A stretch of 64,000 nucleotides of DNA. Source: Mesorhizobium sp. M2E.F.Ca.ET.219.01.1.1. GTDB taxonomy: Bacteria > Pseudomonadota > Alphaproteobacteria > Rhizobiales > Rhizobiaceae. This document shows, piece after piece, positions 34,708-43,786 of the stretch. Position 1 is the stretch's first letter. The number at the start of each line of letters is the position of its first letter. A program made the position numbers and the translations under genes. The notes under the pieces are model-generated. The model did no database searches and was not told where the DNA came from. It was given only the letters and a program-made list of their open reading frames with translations. The stretch spans positions 620,001 through 684,000 of the forward strand of contig NZ_SADT02000002.1 of assembly GCF_004016445.2 (NCBI RefSeq), in the 5' to 3' direction.

Positions 34708-35289
34708 TCAATAATCGTCCTCGTCGACTTCGGCGGGTTCCGGCCGGCGCGCCGGCCGCTCGGACGGGTCGCGGCCGACCTCGCTCTTCAGCGTCATCAG
34801 GTCGATGAAATGGTCAGCCTGCCGGCGCAGATCGTCGGAAATCATCGGCGGCTGCGAAGCCATGGTCGAGATGATGGACACTTTGCGGCCGCGCCGCTGC
34901 AGCGCCTCGACCAGCGTGCGGAAATCGCCGTCGCCGGAGAAGATGACATAGTGGTCGACGACATCGGCGAGTTCCAGCGCATCGACGGTCAGCTCGATGT
35001 CCATGTTGCCCTTGATCTTGCGGCGGCCGGTCGAGTCGGTGAATTCCTTGGCGGGCTTGGTCACCACCTTGAAGCCGTTATAGTCGAGCCAGTCGATCAG
35101 CGGCCGGATCGAGGAATATTCCTGATCCTCGACCAGCGCGGTGTAATAATAGGCGCGCAGCAGATAGCCCCGCTTCTGGAAACTCGACAGAAGCTTGCGG
35201 TAGTCAATGTCGAACCCCAGCGCGCGCGAGGTGGCGTAGAGATTGGCGCCGTCGATGAAAAGAGCGATCTTTTCACGGGGATCGAACAT
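34708..35289 (-). CDS. NYN domain protein (LabA/DUF88 family)
   Basis: A 193-residue cytosolic protein with a NYN nuclease-like fold of the PIN superfamily. Acidic residues line the site: Asp in LFIDGANLYAT, Asp in LTVDALELADVVDHYVIFSG, and the pair in GDGDFRTLVEALQRRGR. Many members are presumed single-strand RNA nucleases. The C-terminal tail is acidic (EPAEVDEDDY). The ATG at 35287-35289 has AAGGG upstream. It is divergent from rpoZ and shares a transcript with the family 5 UDG. The substrate is unknown. Confidence 0.88.
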   Translation of the reverse strand: MFDPREKIALFIDGANLYATSRALGFDIDYRKLLSSFQKRGYLLRAYYYTALVEDQEYSSIRPLIDWLDYNGFKVVTKPAKEFTDSTGRRKIKGNMDIELTVDALELADVVDHYVIFSGDGDFRTLVEALQRRGRKVSIISTMASQPPMISDDLRRQADHFIDLMTLKSEVGRDPSERPARRPEPAEVDEDDY

Positions 35290-35419
35290 TGAAAAACATC
35301 CCTTTCAAAAAATTCTGTCGTCTTAAAAGCGTTCGACGAATAGGCCCGGCAAATGGACCTCGGTACCGTCACATCCGAGATAACGCGCAATTTGTGGATA
35401 TCCAAGGGCAGGCCTCGCA

Positions 35420-35447
35420 TTGCAAGCAATTGTGATCGCGACTATCT
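35420..35447 (+). promoter_or_regulatory. Candidate sigma-70 promoter of rpoZ
   Basis: TTGCAA at 35420-35425 and CTATCT at 35442-35447 are 16 bp apart, close to the TTGAC/CTATAT pattern of alphaproteobacterial housekeeping promoters. It lies 147 bp before rpoZ, in the 304-bp gap with the divergent NYN gene. No other feature is visible in that gap. Confidence 0.35.
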
Positions 35448-35593
35448 AAGCTGACCATGGCGCGCTCAGATGATAAGCCGGGCGAGAGGGCGGCCAAGTT
35501 GGCGCTGGCGCCATAAAGCTTGTATTTCGGGCGCGCCCGCGTTATGGAGCGCGCCAGCTTTCCATCAAATCCATCGCATGAAAGGGGCAGTCC

Positions 35594-35995
35594 ATGGCCC
35601 GCGTAACCGTTGAAGATTGCATCGACAAGGTCGACAACCGTTTTGAACTCGTGCTGCTCGCCGGCCACCGCGCCCGCCAGATCAGCCAGGGCGCGCAGAT
35701 CACCGTTCCGCGCGACAATGACAAGAACCCGGTCATCGCGCTGCGCGAGATCGCCGACGAGACGCTGTCGCCCGACGACCTCAAGGAAGACCTGATCCAC
35801 TCGCTGCAGAAGCATGTCGAGGTCGATGAGCCGGAAGCCGAGGGCGAGGCGATCACCGACCAGACCGGCGCGACCGCTGTCGCAGCCGACGCCGACGATG
35901 CCGAGGAGAACATCGCTTTCGACCGCATGAGCGAGGAAGATCTGCTCGCCGGCATCGAAGGCCTGGTACCCCCGGAAAAGAGCGACGATTACTAA
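35594..35995 (+). CDS. rpoZ: RNA polymerase omega subunit
   Basis: A 133-residue subunit that helps assemble and stabilise RNA polymerase and binds ppGpp. The conserved core is [20 protein letters not shown] and [20 protein letters not shown]. The long acidic C-terminal extension ([15 protein letters not shown] to [13 protein letters not shown]) is the usual alphaproteobacterial form. It lies upstream of rsh, a pairing common in Hyphomicrobiales, separated here by a palindromic repeat. Confidence 0.97.
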   Translation: MARVTVEDCIDKVDNRFELVLLAGHRARQISQGAQITVPRDNDKNPVIALREIADETLSPDDLKEDLIHSLQKHVEVDEPEAEGEAITDQTGATAVAADADDAEENIAFDRMSEEDLLAGIEGLVPPEKSDDY

Positions 35996-36005
35996 GAGCT
36001 TTTGA

Positions 36006-36125
36006 TAATTCTACTCAGCCGGCCGCCTGGCGCGGTTTTCTGCGCTTCCGGTGCTCACGGACCTGAATGTCCGCTCCGCTCCGGTTCTCGAAAACCACAC
36101 CATGCGACTCGGCTGAGCGAATTCT
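36006..36125. repeat. Palindromic intergenic repeat, copy 2 (first copy at 211-328)
   Basis: The ends ATTCTACTCAGCCG and CGGCTGAGCGAATT are inverted. The core GCTTCCGGTGCTCAC, small hairpin GGAC-CTGAAT-GTCC and GCTCCGCTCCGGTTCTCG match copy 1. Both arms of the small hairpin differ from copy 1 in a way that keeps pairing. It lies between rpoZ and rsh and has no ORF. Confidence 0.85.
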
Positions 36126-36257
36126 GAAAAGCTCTTCCCGGAACTCGCTTGGATCAACCATCCGGCACTTCCGTCTCGTAAGTTTCGTGGCTATCTATGG
36201 GATGCGTCGCACCTTGGTGCGGCGCATCAATCATTTCAGCACCGCGAGATCCCGCCC

Positions 36258-38489
36258 ATGATGCGTCAGTATGAGCTTGTCGAGCGCGTGCAGCGCTACA
36301 AGCCTGACGTCAACGAGGCGCTGCTCAACAAGGCCTATGTCTATGCCATGCAGAAGCATGGCCACCAGAAGCGCGCCTCCGGCGATCCCTATTTCTCGCA
36401 TCCGCTCGAAGTCGCCGCCATCCTCACCGACATGCACATGGACGAGGCGACCATCGCCGTCGCGCTGCTGCACGACACGATCGAGGACACGACCGCGACC
36501 AGGGCCGAGATCGACGAATTGTTCGGCCCCGAAATGGGCAAGCTGGTCGAGGGCCTCACCAAGCTGAAGAAGCTCGACCTCGTTTCCAAGAAGGCCGAGC
36601 AGGCGGAGAACCTGCGCAAGCTGCTGCTCGCGATCTCCGAGGATATCCGCGTTCTCCTCGTCAAGCTCGCCGACCGCCTGCACAACATGCGCACGCTCGA
36701 CCATATGCCCGAGTCCAAGCGCCTGCGCATCGCCGAGGAGACGATGGACATCTATGCGCCCTTGGCCGGGCGCATGGGCATGCAGGGCATGCGCGAGGAG
36801 CTGGAGGAAATCGCCTTCCGCTACATCAATCCGGAAGCCTATCGCGCCGTCACCGCGAGGCTTGCCGAGATTTTCGAGCGCAACAAGGGCGTCCTTCAGG
36901 AGATCGAGACGGCGCTGTCCGGCCTGTTCGAGAAACACGCCATCAAGGCGAGCGTGAAGAGCCGGCAGAAGAAACCGTGGTCGGTGTTCCGCAAGATGGA
37001 GGCCAAGGCGCTCTCCTTCGAACAGCTCTCCGACATTTTCGGCTTCCGTGTCGTCGTCGATTCGGTCGACGACTGCTACCGCGCGCTTGGCGCCATCCAC
37101 ACCACCTGGTCGATGGTGCCCGGCCGTTTCAAGGACTACATCTCGACGCCCAAGCAGAACGACTACCGCTCGATCCACACCACCATCGTCGGCCCGTCGC
37201 GCCAGCGCGTCGAATTGCAGATCCGCACCAAGGAGATGAACAAAATAGCCGAATACGGTGTCGCCGCGCATTCGATCTACAAGGATACCGGCGGCAAGAT
37301 GAACGGCGCCGGCCATGCGATCTCCAAGGAGACCAACGCCTATGCCTGGCTCAGGCGCACCATCGAGCAACTGGCCGAGGGCGACAATCCGGAGGATTTC
37401 CTCGAGAACACCAAGCTGGAGCTGTTCCAGGACCAGGTCTTCTGCTTCACGCCCAAAGGCATGCTGATCGCGCTGCCGCGCGGCGCCACACCGATCGATT
37501 TCGCCTATGCTGTACACACCGATGTCGGCGACACCTGCGTCGGCGCCAAGGTCAATGGCCGCATCATGCCGCTGATGACCGAGTTGAAGAACGGCGACGA
37601 GGTCGAGATCATCCGCTCCAAGGCGCAGGTGCCGCCCGCCGCCTGGGAGTCGGTCGTGGTCACCGGCAAGGCGCGCGCCGCCATCCGCCGCGCCACCAAG
37701 AACGCGATCCGCAAGCAATATTCCGGCCTCGGCGCCCGCATCCTGGAGCGCGCCTTCGAGCGCGCCGGCAAGACCTTCACCAGGGAGAGCCTGAAACCGG
37801 TTCTGCACCGCCTGGCGCGCAAGGACATCGAGGACGTGCTGGCCTCGGTCGGCCGCGGCGAGTTGAGCTCCACCGACGTCATGAAAGCGGTCTTCCCCGA
37901 CTATAAGGACGAGCGCGTCACCGTCGCGGCGCCCAAGCAGCGCGAGGAGGGCTGGTCGAAGATCCGCAACGCCGCCGGCATGCTGTTCCAGATGCCCGGC
38001 ACGCGCGCCGCGCGCAAGGACAAGGACCAGCCGCGCGACGGCGCGGTGCCGATCCGCGGCGTGCGTGGCGACCTGCCGGTGCGCTTCGCGCCGGAAGGTG
38101 CCGTGCCCGGAGACCGTATCGTCGGCATCATCCAGCCCGGAACCGGCATCACCATCTACCCGATCCAGTCGCCGGCGCTGCAGGCCTTCGACGACCAGCC
38201 CGAGCGCTGGATCGACGTGCGCTGGGACATCGACGAGCGCACCAAGGAACGTTTCCCGGCGCGCATCTCGGTCACCGCCATCAATGCGCCTGGATCCTTG
38301 GCCGACATCGCCCAGGTGGTGGCATCCAACGACGCCAACATCCACACGCTGTCGATGATACGCACGGCGCCCGATTTCACCGAGATGCTGATCGATCTCG
38401 AGGTCTGGGACCTGAAGCACCTCAACCGGCTGCTGTCGCAGCTCAAGGACAATTCGAGCGTCAGCGATGCGCGGCGCGTGAATGGGTGA
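36258..38489 (+). CDS. rsh: Bifunctional (p)ppGpp synthetase/hydrolase
   Basis: A 743-residue stringent response enzyme that makes and degrades ppGpp. The hydrolase HD domain at residues 25-190 has His48 (SHPLEVAA) and the pair His72-Asp73 in ALLHDTIED. The synthetase domain (about 200-360) includes DIFGFRVVVDSVDDCYRA and PGRFKDYISTPKQNDYRS; the RFKD residues, instead of ExDD, mark the bifunctional Rel/SpoT type. A TGS domain (CFTPKGMLIALPRGATPIDF) and a C-terminal ACT domain (RISVTAINAPGSLADIAQVV) follow. It is the single rsh of Hyphomicrobiales. The stop codon is the first unit of a heptamer array. Confidence 0.97.
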   Translation: MMRQYELVERVQRYKPDVNEALLNKAYVYAMQKHGHQKRASGDPYFSHPLEVAAILTDMHMDEATIAVALLHDTIEDTTATRAEIDELFGPEMGKLVEGLTKLKKLDLVSKKAEQAENLRKLLLAISEDIRVLLVKLADRLHNMRTLDHMPESKRLRIAEETMDIYAPLAGRMGMQGMREELEEIAFRYINPEAYRAVTARLAEIFERNKGVLQEIETALSGLFEKHAIKASVKSRQKKPWSVFRKMEAKALSFEQLSDIFGFRVVVDSVDDCYRALGAIHTTWSMVPGRFKDYISTPKQNDYRSIHTTIVGPSRQRVELQIRTKEMNKIAEYGVAAHSIYKDTGGKMNGAGHAISKETNAYAWLRRTIEQLAEGDNPEDFLENTKLELFQDQVFCFTPKGMLIALPRGATPIDFAYAVHTDVGDTCVGAKVNGRIMPLMTELKNGDEVEIIRSKAQVPPAAWESVVVTGKARAAIRRATKNAIRKQYSGLGARILERAFERAGKTFTRESLKPVLHRLARKDIEDVLASVGRGELSSTDVMKAVFPDYKDERVTVAAPKQREEGWSKIRNAAGMLFQMPGTRAARKDKDQPRDGAVPIRGVRGDLPVRFAPEGAVPGDRIVGIIQPGTGITIYPIQSPALQAFDDQPERWIDVRWDIDERTKERFPARISVTAINAPGSLADIAQVVASNDANIHTLSMIRTAPDFTEMLIDLEVWDLKHLNRLLSQLKDNSSVSDARRVNG

Positions 38490-38578
38490 ATAGTGAATAG
38501 TGAATAGTGAATAGTGAATAGTGAATAGTGAATAGAAGGTGCTCTCACTACCATTCACCATTCACCACTCACCATTCA
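38486..38578. repeat. Heptamer tandem array with downstream inverted array
   Basis: Seven exact copies of GTGAATA run from 38486 to 38534 and supply the rsh stop codon TGA. Sixteen bases later, four copies of CCATTCA (one with C for T) run from 38551 to 38578. CCATTCA is the complement of TGAATGG, so the two arrays can pair as a long hairpin with small mismatches. Tandem arrays of this size are prone to copy-number change. Confidence 0.95.
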
Positions 38579-38593
38579 CCAAAGGGGGAACAA

Positions 38594-39172
38594 ATGAACA
38601 CCGACGAAGTGCTGGGCATTTTCCGCGAGGCCGGCGCCGTTCTTGAAGGTCATTTCATCCTGACGTCCGGCCTGCGCAGCCCGGTCTTCCTGCAGAAGGC
38701 GCGTGTCTTCATGCATGCCGACAAGACCGAACGCCTGTGCAAGGCGCTGGCCGAGAAGATCCGGGAAAGCGTGCAGGGCAGGATCGACTATGTGGTCGGC
38801 CCGGCCATCGGTGGCCTGATCCCGGCCTATGAAACCTCGCGCCACCTCGGCGCGCCGGCGATCTGGGTCGAACGGGAAGGGGGCGAGTTCAGGCTGCGCC
38901 GCTTCGAGATCGCCAAAGGCTCGCGCGTCGTCATCGTCGAGGACATCGTTACCACCGGCCTGTCGATCCGGGAGACCATCGACTGCCTGCGCAAGCTCGG
39001 CGCCGAGGTCGTGGCGGCTGCCTGCATCATCGACCGCTCGGCCGGCAAGACCGATGTCGGCGTGCCGTTGATCGCGCTTGCCGAATATGAGGTGCCAGCC
39101 TATCCCGCCGACCGCCTGCCGCCGGAACTCGCCGCCATCCCGGCTATCAAGCCGGGAAGCCGCAATATCTGA
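38594..39172 (+). CDS. pyrE: Orotate phosphoribosyltransferase
   Basis: A 192-residue enzyme that makes OMP from orotate and PRPP in pyrimidine synthesis. The PRPP-binding motif [18 protein letters not shown] is complete, and the N-terminal [20 protein letters not shown] gives the orotate site. GGGGGAACAA precedes the ATG at 38594; the frame is open upstream but those codons lie in the heptamer array. It is the third gene of the rpoZ-rsh-pyrE run. Confidence 0.95.
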   Translation: MNTDEVLGIFREAGAVLEGHFILTSGLRSPVFLQKARVFMHADKTERLCKALAEKIRESVQGRIDYVVGPAIGGLIPAYETSRHLGAPAIWVEREGGEFRLRRFEIAKGSRVVIVEDIVTTGLSIRETIDCLRKLGAEVVAAACIIDRSAGKTDVGVPLIALAEYEVPAYPADRLPPELAAIPAIKPGSRNI

Positions 39173-39182
39173 GGCCTCTACA

Positions 39183-39566
39183 ATGATCGCCGGCATCGAC
39201 CATTTCGTGCTGACGGTTCGCTCGGTCGAAGCGACCTGCGACTTCTACCAGCGCGTCCTTGGCATGAAGCGGCTCGATGAGCCGAACCGGCCGACCGCCC
39301 TTGTGTTCGGCTCGCAGAAGATCAACCTGCATGAGGCCGGCCGTACTTTCGAGCCGAAGGCAAAGGCGCCGACGCCGGGTTCCGGCGATTTCTGCCTCGT
39401 CGCGGCGGTGCCGCTTGCCGAAGTCCAGGCCAGCCTCGTGGCCAATGGCGTGGCGATCGAAGTCGGCCCGGTCGAACGCACCGGCGCGCGCGGCGCGATG
39501 ATGTCGGTCTATTTCCGCGATCCGGACGACAATCTGGTCGAGGTCAGCGAGTATCCACTCACCTGA
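39183..39566 (+). CDS. VOC (glyoxalase/bleomycin resistance) family protein
   Basis: A 127-residue single vicinal-oxygen-chelate module. The first metal His is in IDHFVLTVRSVEATCDFYQ, a second His in KINLHEAG, and a C-terminal Glu in NLVEVSEY, an order typical of small VOC virulence-protein-like enzymes. Substrate unknown; members range from glyoxalase-like to fosfomycin or bleomycin-binding proteins. The start is the ATG at 39183. It follows pyrE after 10 bp and overlaps the end of the minus-strand GNAT gene by a few bases. Confidence 0.85.
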   Translation: MIAGIDHFVLTVRSVEATCDFYQRVLGMKRLDEPNRPTALVFGSQKINLHEAGRTFEPKAKAPTPGSGDFCLVAAVPLAEVQASLVANGVAIEVGPVERTGARGAMMSVYFRDPDDNLVEVSEYPLT

Positions 39567-40074
39567 GATCGAGCCGCATGGCGCAACGCTGGTCGGAAGG
39601 CATGCCGTGCTCGGCCTCGTCGCCGAGCAGGCCGGTCAGCCGTCCGTCGATCTCGGCGCCTTCCAGGATGCGAAATCCTAACTTGCGATAGAAGGGGGCG
39701 TTCCAGGCGACGGCGCGAAAGGTGGTCAACGTCACCGCGGCCAGGCCGCGCAGCCTGGCGTCCGCGACCGCCCGTTCGAGCAAAGCCCGGCCGATGCCCG
39801 AACCCTGCCGGTCGAGGCGCACGTCCAACTCCCAGATATGGAGCGCATCGCCCTCGATCCCGGCACTCAGGAAGCCTACCGGCCGGCCCTTCTCCTCGGC
39901 GGCAACCCAGCATGCGCCGTCGGCGATCAGCGCGCGGTGCCGCTCTGCGCTGATATTGTCGCCATCGGCGAGCCATGCCAGTTCCGGGATGGTGCGGAAG
40001 GCCAGTCCGGCGGATTGCTCGATCTGCGGCAAGGCCTCGGCATCCTCGGCCCGCGCCGGTCGAATGGTGATCAT
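39559..40074 (-). CDS. GNAT family N-acetyltransferase
   Basis: A 171-residue acetyltransferase of the GNAT fold. It opens MITIRPARAEDAEALPQIE, the acetyl-CoA motif A is LDVRLDRQGSGIGRALLERA (Q-x-x-G-x-G/A), and the last strand is WNAPFYRKLGFRILEGAEI. The substrate cannot be read from sequence. It is convergent with the VOC gene and overlaps its stop by eight bases. It divides pyrE from the DUF2062 and acpS block. Confidence 0.9.
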   Translation of the reverse strand: MITIRPARAEDAEALPQIEQSAGLAFRTIPELAWLADGDNISAERHRALIADGACWVAAEEKGRPVGFLSAGIEGDALHIWELDVRLDRQGSGIGRALLERAVADARLRGLAAVTLTTFRAVAWNAPFYRKLGFRILEGAEIDGRLTGLLGDEAEHGMPSDQRCAMRLDLR

Positions 40075-40285
40075 CAGCTGGTATCCCTGTTGTTTTCCTC
40101 AGTTTCGCCAGAATAAGGGTCTTGTTACAGGCTGCGGCAGACCATCGCGGCGGCGTTTTCGTTGTTTCGCGGCACTGCCGTCGCTATATCAAAGTTTGTT
40201 GCCTTTCTGCGCCCTCGAAGCGCAAGATGTGTGGCGCGTCCCGGTGGGCAGGGGCAGCGCGTGTTGAACCGGGAACTGGAACAGA

Positions 40286-40873
40286 GTGCTTTTTCGACGC
40301 CGAGAGCCTGATGGCCTCCTGGAGCGGGTGCGTACTTATCTATGGCCGCGCCGCTCGTTCTCGCGTTCCGTGCAGTATTTCTCCAAGCGCATCCTGCGGC
40401 TGAAGGCGACGCCGCATTCGGTCGCCGCCGGTGTCGCTGCGGGTGTTTTTGCCTCCTTCTTCCCGCTTGGCGTCCATTTCGTGGTTGCCGCGGTGCTTTG
40501 CTGGGTGATCGCCGGCAATCTGGTCGCGGCGGCGCTCGGCGCCGTGTTTTTCGGCAATCCGCTGACCTCCCCGCTGCTATGGGGCGCGTCCTGGGAAACC
40601 GGCAAGCTGCTCCTGCATGAGCGCCTGCCCAAGCACGGGCCGCCAGAGCATCTTGGCGAAATGCTGCACAAGCTCTCCTTCGCAAAGCTCTGGCATCCCG
40701 TCCTGGAGCCGATGCTGATCGGCGCGGTGCCGCTCGGCCTGGTCTTCGGGCTCGTGTTCTACGGCGTCACGCGCTGGGGCATGACCGTGTTCCGCGAGCA
40801 GCGCAAGAAGCGCATGGCCGAGCGTGCCGAGAAGAAAGCGCGCCAGGGCGGACGGGAAGTGCCGGCGGAATGA
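40286..40873 (+). CDS. DUF2062 membrane protein
   Basis: A 195-residue inner membrane protein with three or four transmembrane helices between residues 40 and 150 ([60 protein letters not shown]) and a charged C-terminus. Its GTG start at 40286 has GGAAC upstream. DUF2062 proteins are widespread near acpS in rhizobia; their function is not known. The stop overlaps the acpS ATG by four bases (ATGA), so the two are translationally coupled. Confidence 0.88.
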   Translation: MLFRRREPDGLLERVRTYLWPRRSFSRSVQYFSKRILRLKATPHSVAAGVAAGVFASFFPLGVHFVVAAVLCWVIAGNLVAAALGAVFFGNPLTSPLLWGASWETGKLLLHERLPKHGPPEHLGEMLHKLSFAKLWHPVLEPMLIGAVPLGLVFGLVFYGVTRWGMTVFREQRKKRMAERAEKKARQGGREVPAE

Positions 40874-41283
40874 TCATCGGCATCGGCAGCGACCTTATCG
40901 ACATAAGACGCATCGAAAAATCGCTGGAGCGGCACGGTCAGCGCTTCGTCCAGCGCATCTACACCGAGGTCGAGCAGGCCAAGTCGGAAAAGCGGGCCGC
41001 CCGCGCGGCGTCCTACGCCAAGCGCTTCGCCGCCAAGGAGGCCTGCGCCAAGGCGCTGGGCACCGGCATGGCCGAGGGCGTGTTCTGGCGCGACATGGGC
41101 GTGATCAACCTGCCGAGCGGCGCGCCGACCATGGCGCTGACCGGCGGCGCCGCCGCCAGGCTGGAGAAGATCCTGCCGAAAGGCCACCGCGCGGTGATCC
41201 ATCTCACCATCACCGACGATTTCCCGCTTGCTCAAGCCTTTGTGATTATCGAGGCGGTGCCCGCCGAACAAGCGCCACATTGA
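40870..41283 (+). CDS. acpS: Holo-acyl carrier protein synthase
   Basis: A 137-residue phosphopantetheinyl transferase that loads acyl carrier protein in fatty acid synthesis. The Mg-binding Asp is in [20 protein letters not shown], and the [15 protein letters not shown] motif has the catalytic Glu. The length is normal. It overlaps the DUF2062 stop and precedes lepB, the conserved Hyphomicrobiales order. Confidence 0.96.
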   Translation: MIIGIGSDLIDIRRIEKSLERHGQRFVQRIYTEVEQAKSEKRAARAASYAKRFAAKEACAKALGTGMAEGVFWRDMGVINLPSGAPTMALTGGAAARLEKILPKGHRAVIHLTITDDFPLAQAFVIIEAVPAEQAPH

Positions 41284-41362
41284 TTCCATCTGACCACGAG
41301 CGGCATGACGTTGCCCAGCGCGCGCCGAGACTCTATACCAACATCGCACAATCGAGGACGAC

Positions 41363-42112
41363 ATGAGCGTGGCTGAAAAATCGCAGAAGAAATCCGGCGG
41401 GCTTGGTGAGACCTTTTCCGTCATCATCCAGGCTCTGCTGCTCGCGCTCGTCATCCGCACGCTGCTCTTCCAGCCTTTCTCCATCCCGTCCGGCTCGATG
41501 CGGCCGACGCTGCTCGAAGGCGACTATCTCTTCGTCACCAAATGGGCCTACGGCTATTCGCGCTATTCGCTGCCGTTCGGTCCCGATATCTTTTCCGGCC
41601 GCATCTGGGGCTCGGAGCCCAAGCGCGGCGACGTGGTGGTGTTCAAGTTCCCGCCGGATCCGTCGGTCGACTACATCAAGCGCGTCGTCGGCCTGCCCGG
41701 CGACAAGATCCAGATGAAGGACGGCCAGCTCTTCATCAATGACGTCGGCGTGCCGCGCGTGAAGACCGGCCAGATCGAAAATCCCGATATCACCGAAGTG
41801 CCGCAGCCCGTCGACGTCTACCGCGAGACGCTGCCGAACGGTGTCAGCTACGACACGCTCGACCTGACGCCGAATTCGATCGGCGACAACACCCGCGAAT
41901 GGACCGTGCCGCCCGGCCACTACTTCATGATGGGCGACAACCGCGACAATTCCTCCGACAGCCGCTTCACCGTCGGCTTTGTTCCTGCCGAAAACCTGGT
42001 CGGCCGCGCCAACCTCATCTTCTTCTCGATCGCCGGCAAGGCGAGCCCGCTCGAGATCTGGAAGTGGCCGTCGCTGATGCGTGCCGATCGCCTGTTCCAT
42101 TTCGTCCACTAG
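41363..42112 (+). CDS. lepB: Signal peptidase I
   Basis: A 249-residue membrane protease that removes Sec signal peptides. One N-terminal transmembrane segment (VIIQALLLALVIRTLLF) leads into the catalytic domain. The nucleophile Ser45 is in IPSGSMRPTLLEG, the general base Lys106 in YIKRVVGLPGDK, and MMGDNRDNSSDSR is the conserved box E. Followed by rnc after four bases, so the two are coupled. Confidence 0.96.
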   Translation: MSVAEKSQKKSGGLGETFSVIIQALLLALVIRTLLFQPFSIPSGSMRPTLLEGDYLFVTKWAYGYSRYSLPFGPDIFSGRIWGSEPKRGDVVVFKFPPDPSVDYIKRVVGLPGDKIQMKDGQLFINDVGVPRVKTGQIENPDITEVPQPVDVYRETLPNGVSYDTLDLTPNSIGDNTREWTVPPGHYFMMGDNRDNSSDSRFTVGFVPAENLVGRANLIFFSIAGKASPLEIWKWPSLMRADRLFHFVH

Positions 42113-42116
42113 AGCG

Positions 42117-42833
42117 ATGGCGGCCAGCAAGCGTTTGACCGCCGATGCGCTTGCCGAGGCGCTTGCCCCGCGCACCGGCCATGCCTTCGCCGATCGCCAG
42201 CGTCTGCAGCGCGCGTTGACTCATGCCAGCGCGCGTTCGACCCATGCCGGGGTCGATTACGAACGTTTCGAGTTCCTGGGCGACCGCGTTCTCGGTCTTG
42301 TCGTCGCCGACATGCTGCTCGCGACCTTTCCCGAGGCCGCCGAGGGCGAGCTTTCGCTGCGCCTCAACGCGCTTGTCAATGCCGAGGCGCTCTCCGACAT
42401 TGCAGAGGAGATCGGCTTGCCCGAGCTGATCCGCGCCGGCTCCGATGTGCGCAATCTCGAAGGGCGCAAGCGCACCAATCTGCGCGCCGATGCGCTGGAA
42501 TCGCTGATTGCCGTGCTTTACCTGGATGGTGGTCTCGAGGCTGCCCGCGCATTCATCCACCGCTACTGGCAGCCGCGCTCGCAGGCGATCGGCGCTGCGC
42601 GCCGCGACGCCAAGACCGAATTGCAGGAATGGGCGCACCAGGCGGCCGCCGGCGCCGTGCCGGCCTACCGCATCGACGCCCGCGAGGGGCCAGACCACGA
42701 CCCGCTGTTCACCGTTAGCGTCAAGGTCGGCTCATTTGCGCCGGCGACCGGCAGCGGGCGCTCCAAGCGCGAGGCGGAGCAGGCCGCGGCGGCTACTCTT
42801 TTGCTGCGCGAAGGCGTATGGAGCGCGGCATGA
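42117..42833 (+). CDS. rnc: Ribonuclease III
   Basis: A 238-residue double-strand-specific endonuclease for rRNA and mRNA processing. The signature ERFEFLGDRVLGLVVADML carries the catalytic acids, and the dsRNA-binding domain is at the C-terminus (KTELQEWAHQAAAGAVPAYR, GSGRSKREAEQAAAATLLLR). The ATG at 42117 follows the lepB stop by four bases. The stop overlaps the era ATG by four bases. Confidence 0.96.
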   Translation: MAASKRLTADALAEALAPRTGHAFADRQRLQRALTHASARSTHAGVDYERFEFLGDRVLGLVVADMLLATFPEAAEGELSLRLNALVNAEALSDIAEEIGLPELIRAGSDVRNLEGRKRTNLRADALESLIAVLYLDGGLEAARAFIHRYWQPRSQAIGAARRDAKTELQEWAHQAAAGAVPAYRIDAREGPDHDPLFTVSVKVGSFAPATGSGRSKREAEQAAAATLLLREGVWSAA

Positions 42834-43750
42834 CAGAAATCGAAACCCCTGAAGCCCCCGCGACGCGCTCCGGCTTCGTCGCGCTGATCGGCGCGCCCAA
42901 TGCCGGCAAGTCGACGCTGGTCAACCAGCTGGTCGGCGCCAAGGTGTCGATCGTCACGCATAAGGTGCAGACCACCCGCGCCATCGTGCGCGGCATCGCC
43001 ACGCATGACAACGCGCAGATCGTCTTCGTCGACACGCCCGGCATCTTCAAGCCGAAGCGGCGGCTGGACACCGCGATGGTGACCACCGCCTGGGGCGGCG
43101 CCAAGGATGCCGATGTCGTGGCGCTTCTGATCGACGCCGAGCGCGGCATCAAGGGCGATGCCAATGCCATCCTCGACCGGCTGAAGGACGTCCGCCAGCC
43201 GATGCTGCTCGTCCTGAACAAGGTCGATCGCGTCAAGCCCGAGACGCTTCTCGCGCTGGCCGCGACCGCGAACGAACGCGTGCCGTTCGAGCGCACCTTC
43301 ATGGTCTCCGCGCTCACCGGCTCCGGCTGTAAGGATCTGCTTGATTATCTCGCCGAGACGTTGCCCTTGGGCCCCTGGTACTATCCGGAAGACCAGATCT
43401 CCGATCTGCCGATGCGCCAGCTCGCGGCCGAGATCACCCGCGAAAAACTTTATCTCAGGCTGCACCAGGAGCTTCCCTATTCCTCGCATATCGAAACCGA
43501 GAAATGGGAAGAGAAGAAGGACGGCTCGGTGCGCATCGAGCAGGTAATCTATGTCGAGCGCGACAGCCAGAAGAAGATCGTGCTCGGCCACAAGGGCGAA
43601 ACGATCCGCGCCATCGGCCAGGCCGCGCGGATGGAGATCGCCGAGATTCTCGAGCAGAAGGTGCACCTGTTCCTGTTCGTGAAGGTGCGCGAGAACTGGG
43701 GCGACGATCCAGAGCGCTACCGCGAGATGGGGCTGGAGTTTCCCCATTGA
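42830..43750 (+). CDS. era: GTPase Era
   Basis: A 306-residue GTPase needed for 30S ribosome assembly and 16S rRNA 3' maturation. G1 is GAPNAGKSTLV, G3 DTPG, G4 NKVD, and the C-terminal KH domain follows (EKLYLRLHQELPYSSHIETE, GHKGETIRAIGQAARMEIAE). The ATG overlaps the rnc stop. The acpS-lepB-rnc-era-recO order is standard in this group. Confidence 0.97.
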   Translation: MTEIETPEAPATRSGFVALIGAPNAGKSTLVNQLVGAKVSIVTHKVQTTRAIVRGIATHDNAQIVFVDTPGIFKPKRRLDTAMVTTAWGGAKDADVVALLIDAERGIKGDANAILDRLKDVRQPMLLVLNKVDRVKPETLLALAATANERVPFERTFMVSALTGSGCKDLLDYLAETLPLGPWYYPEDQISDLPMRQLAAEITREKLYLRLHQELPYSSHIETEKWEEKKDGSVRIEQVIYVERDSQKKIVLGHKGETIRAIGQAARMEIAEILEQKVHLFLFVKVRENWGDDPERYREMGLEFPH

Positions 43751-43786
43751 TGCTTGTCGCCTAGAAGGTCCGTAAGGGTCTGCGAC

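Noticed and set aside
36231-38561. A 776-codon minus-strand ORF opposite rsh
   Set aside because: Shadow of the strongly coding rsh gene; translation has no motif and runs through the heptamer array.
38486-38578. Possible CRISPR array
   Set aside because: Units of seven bases with no spacers and no cas genes; they are simple tandem repeats.
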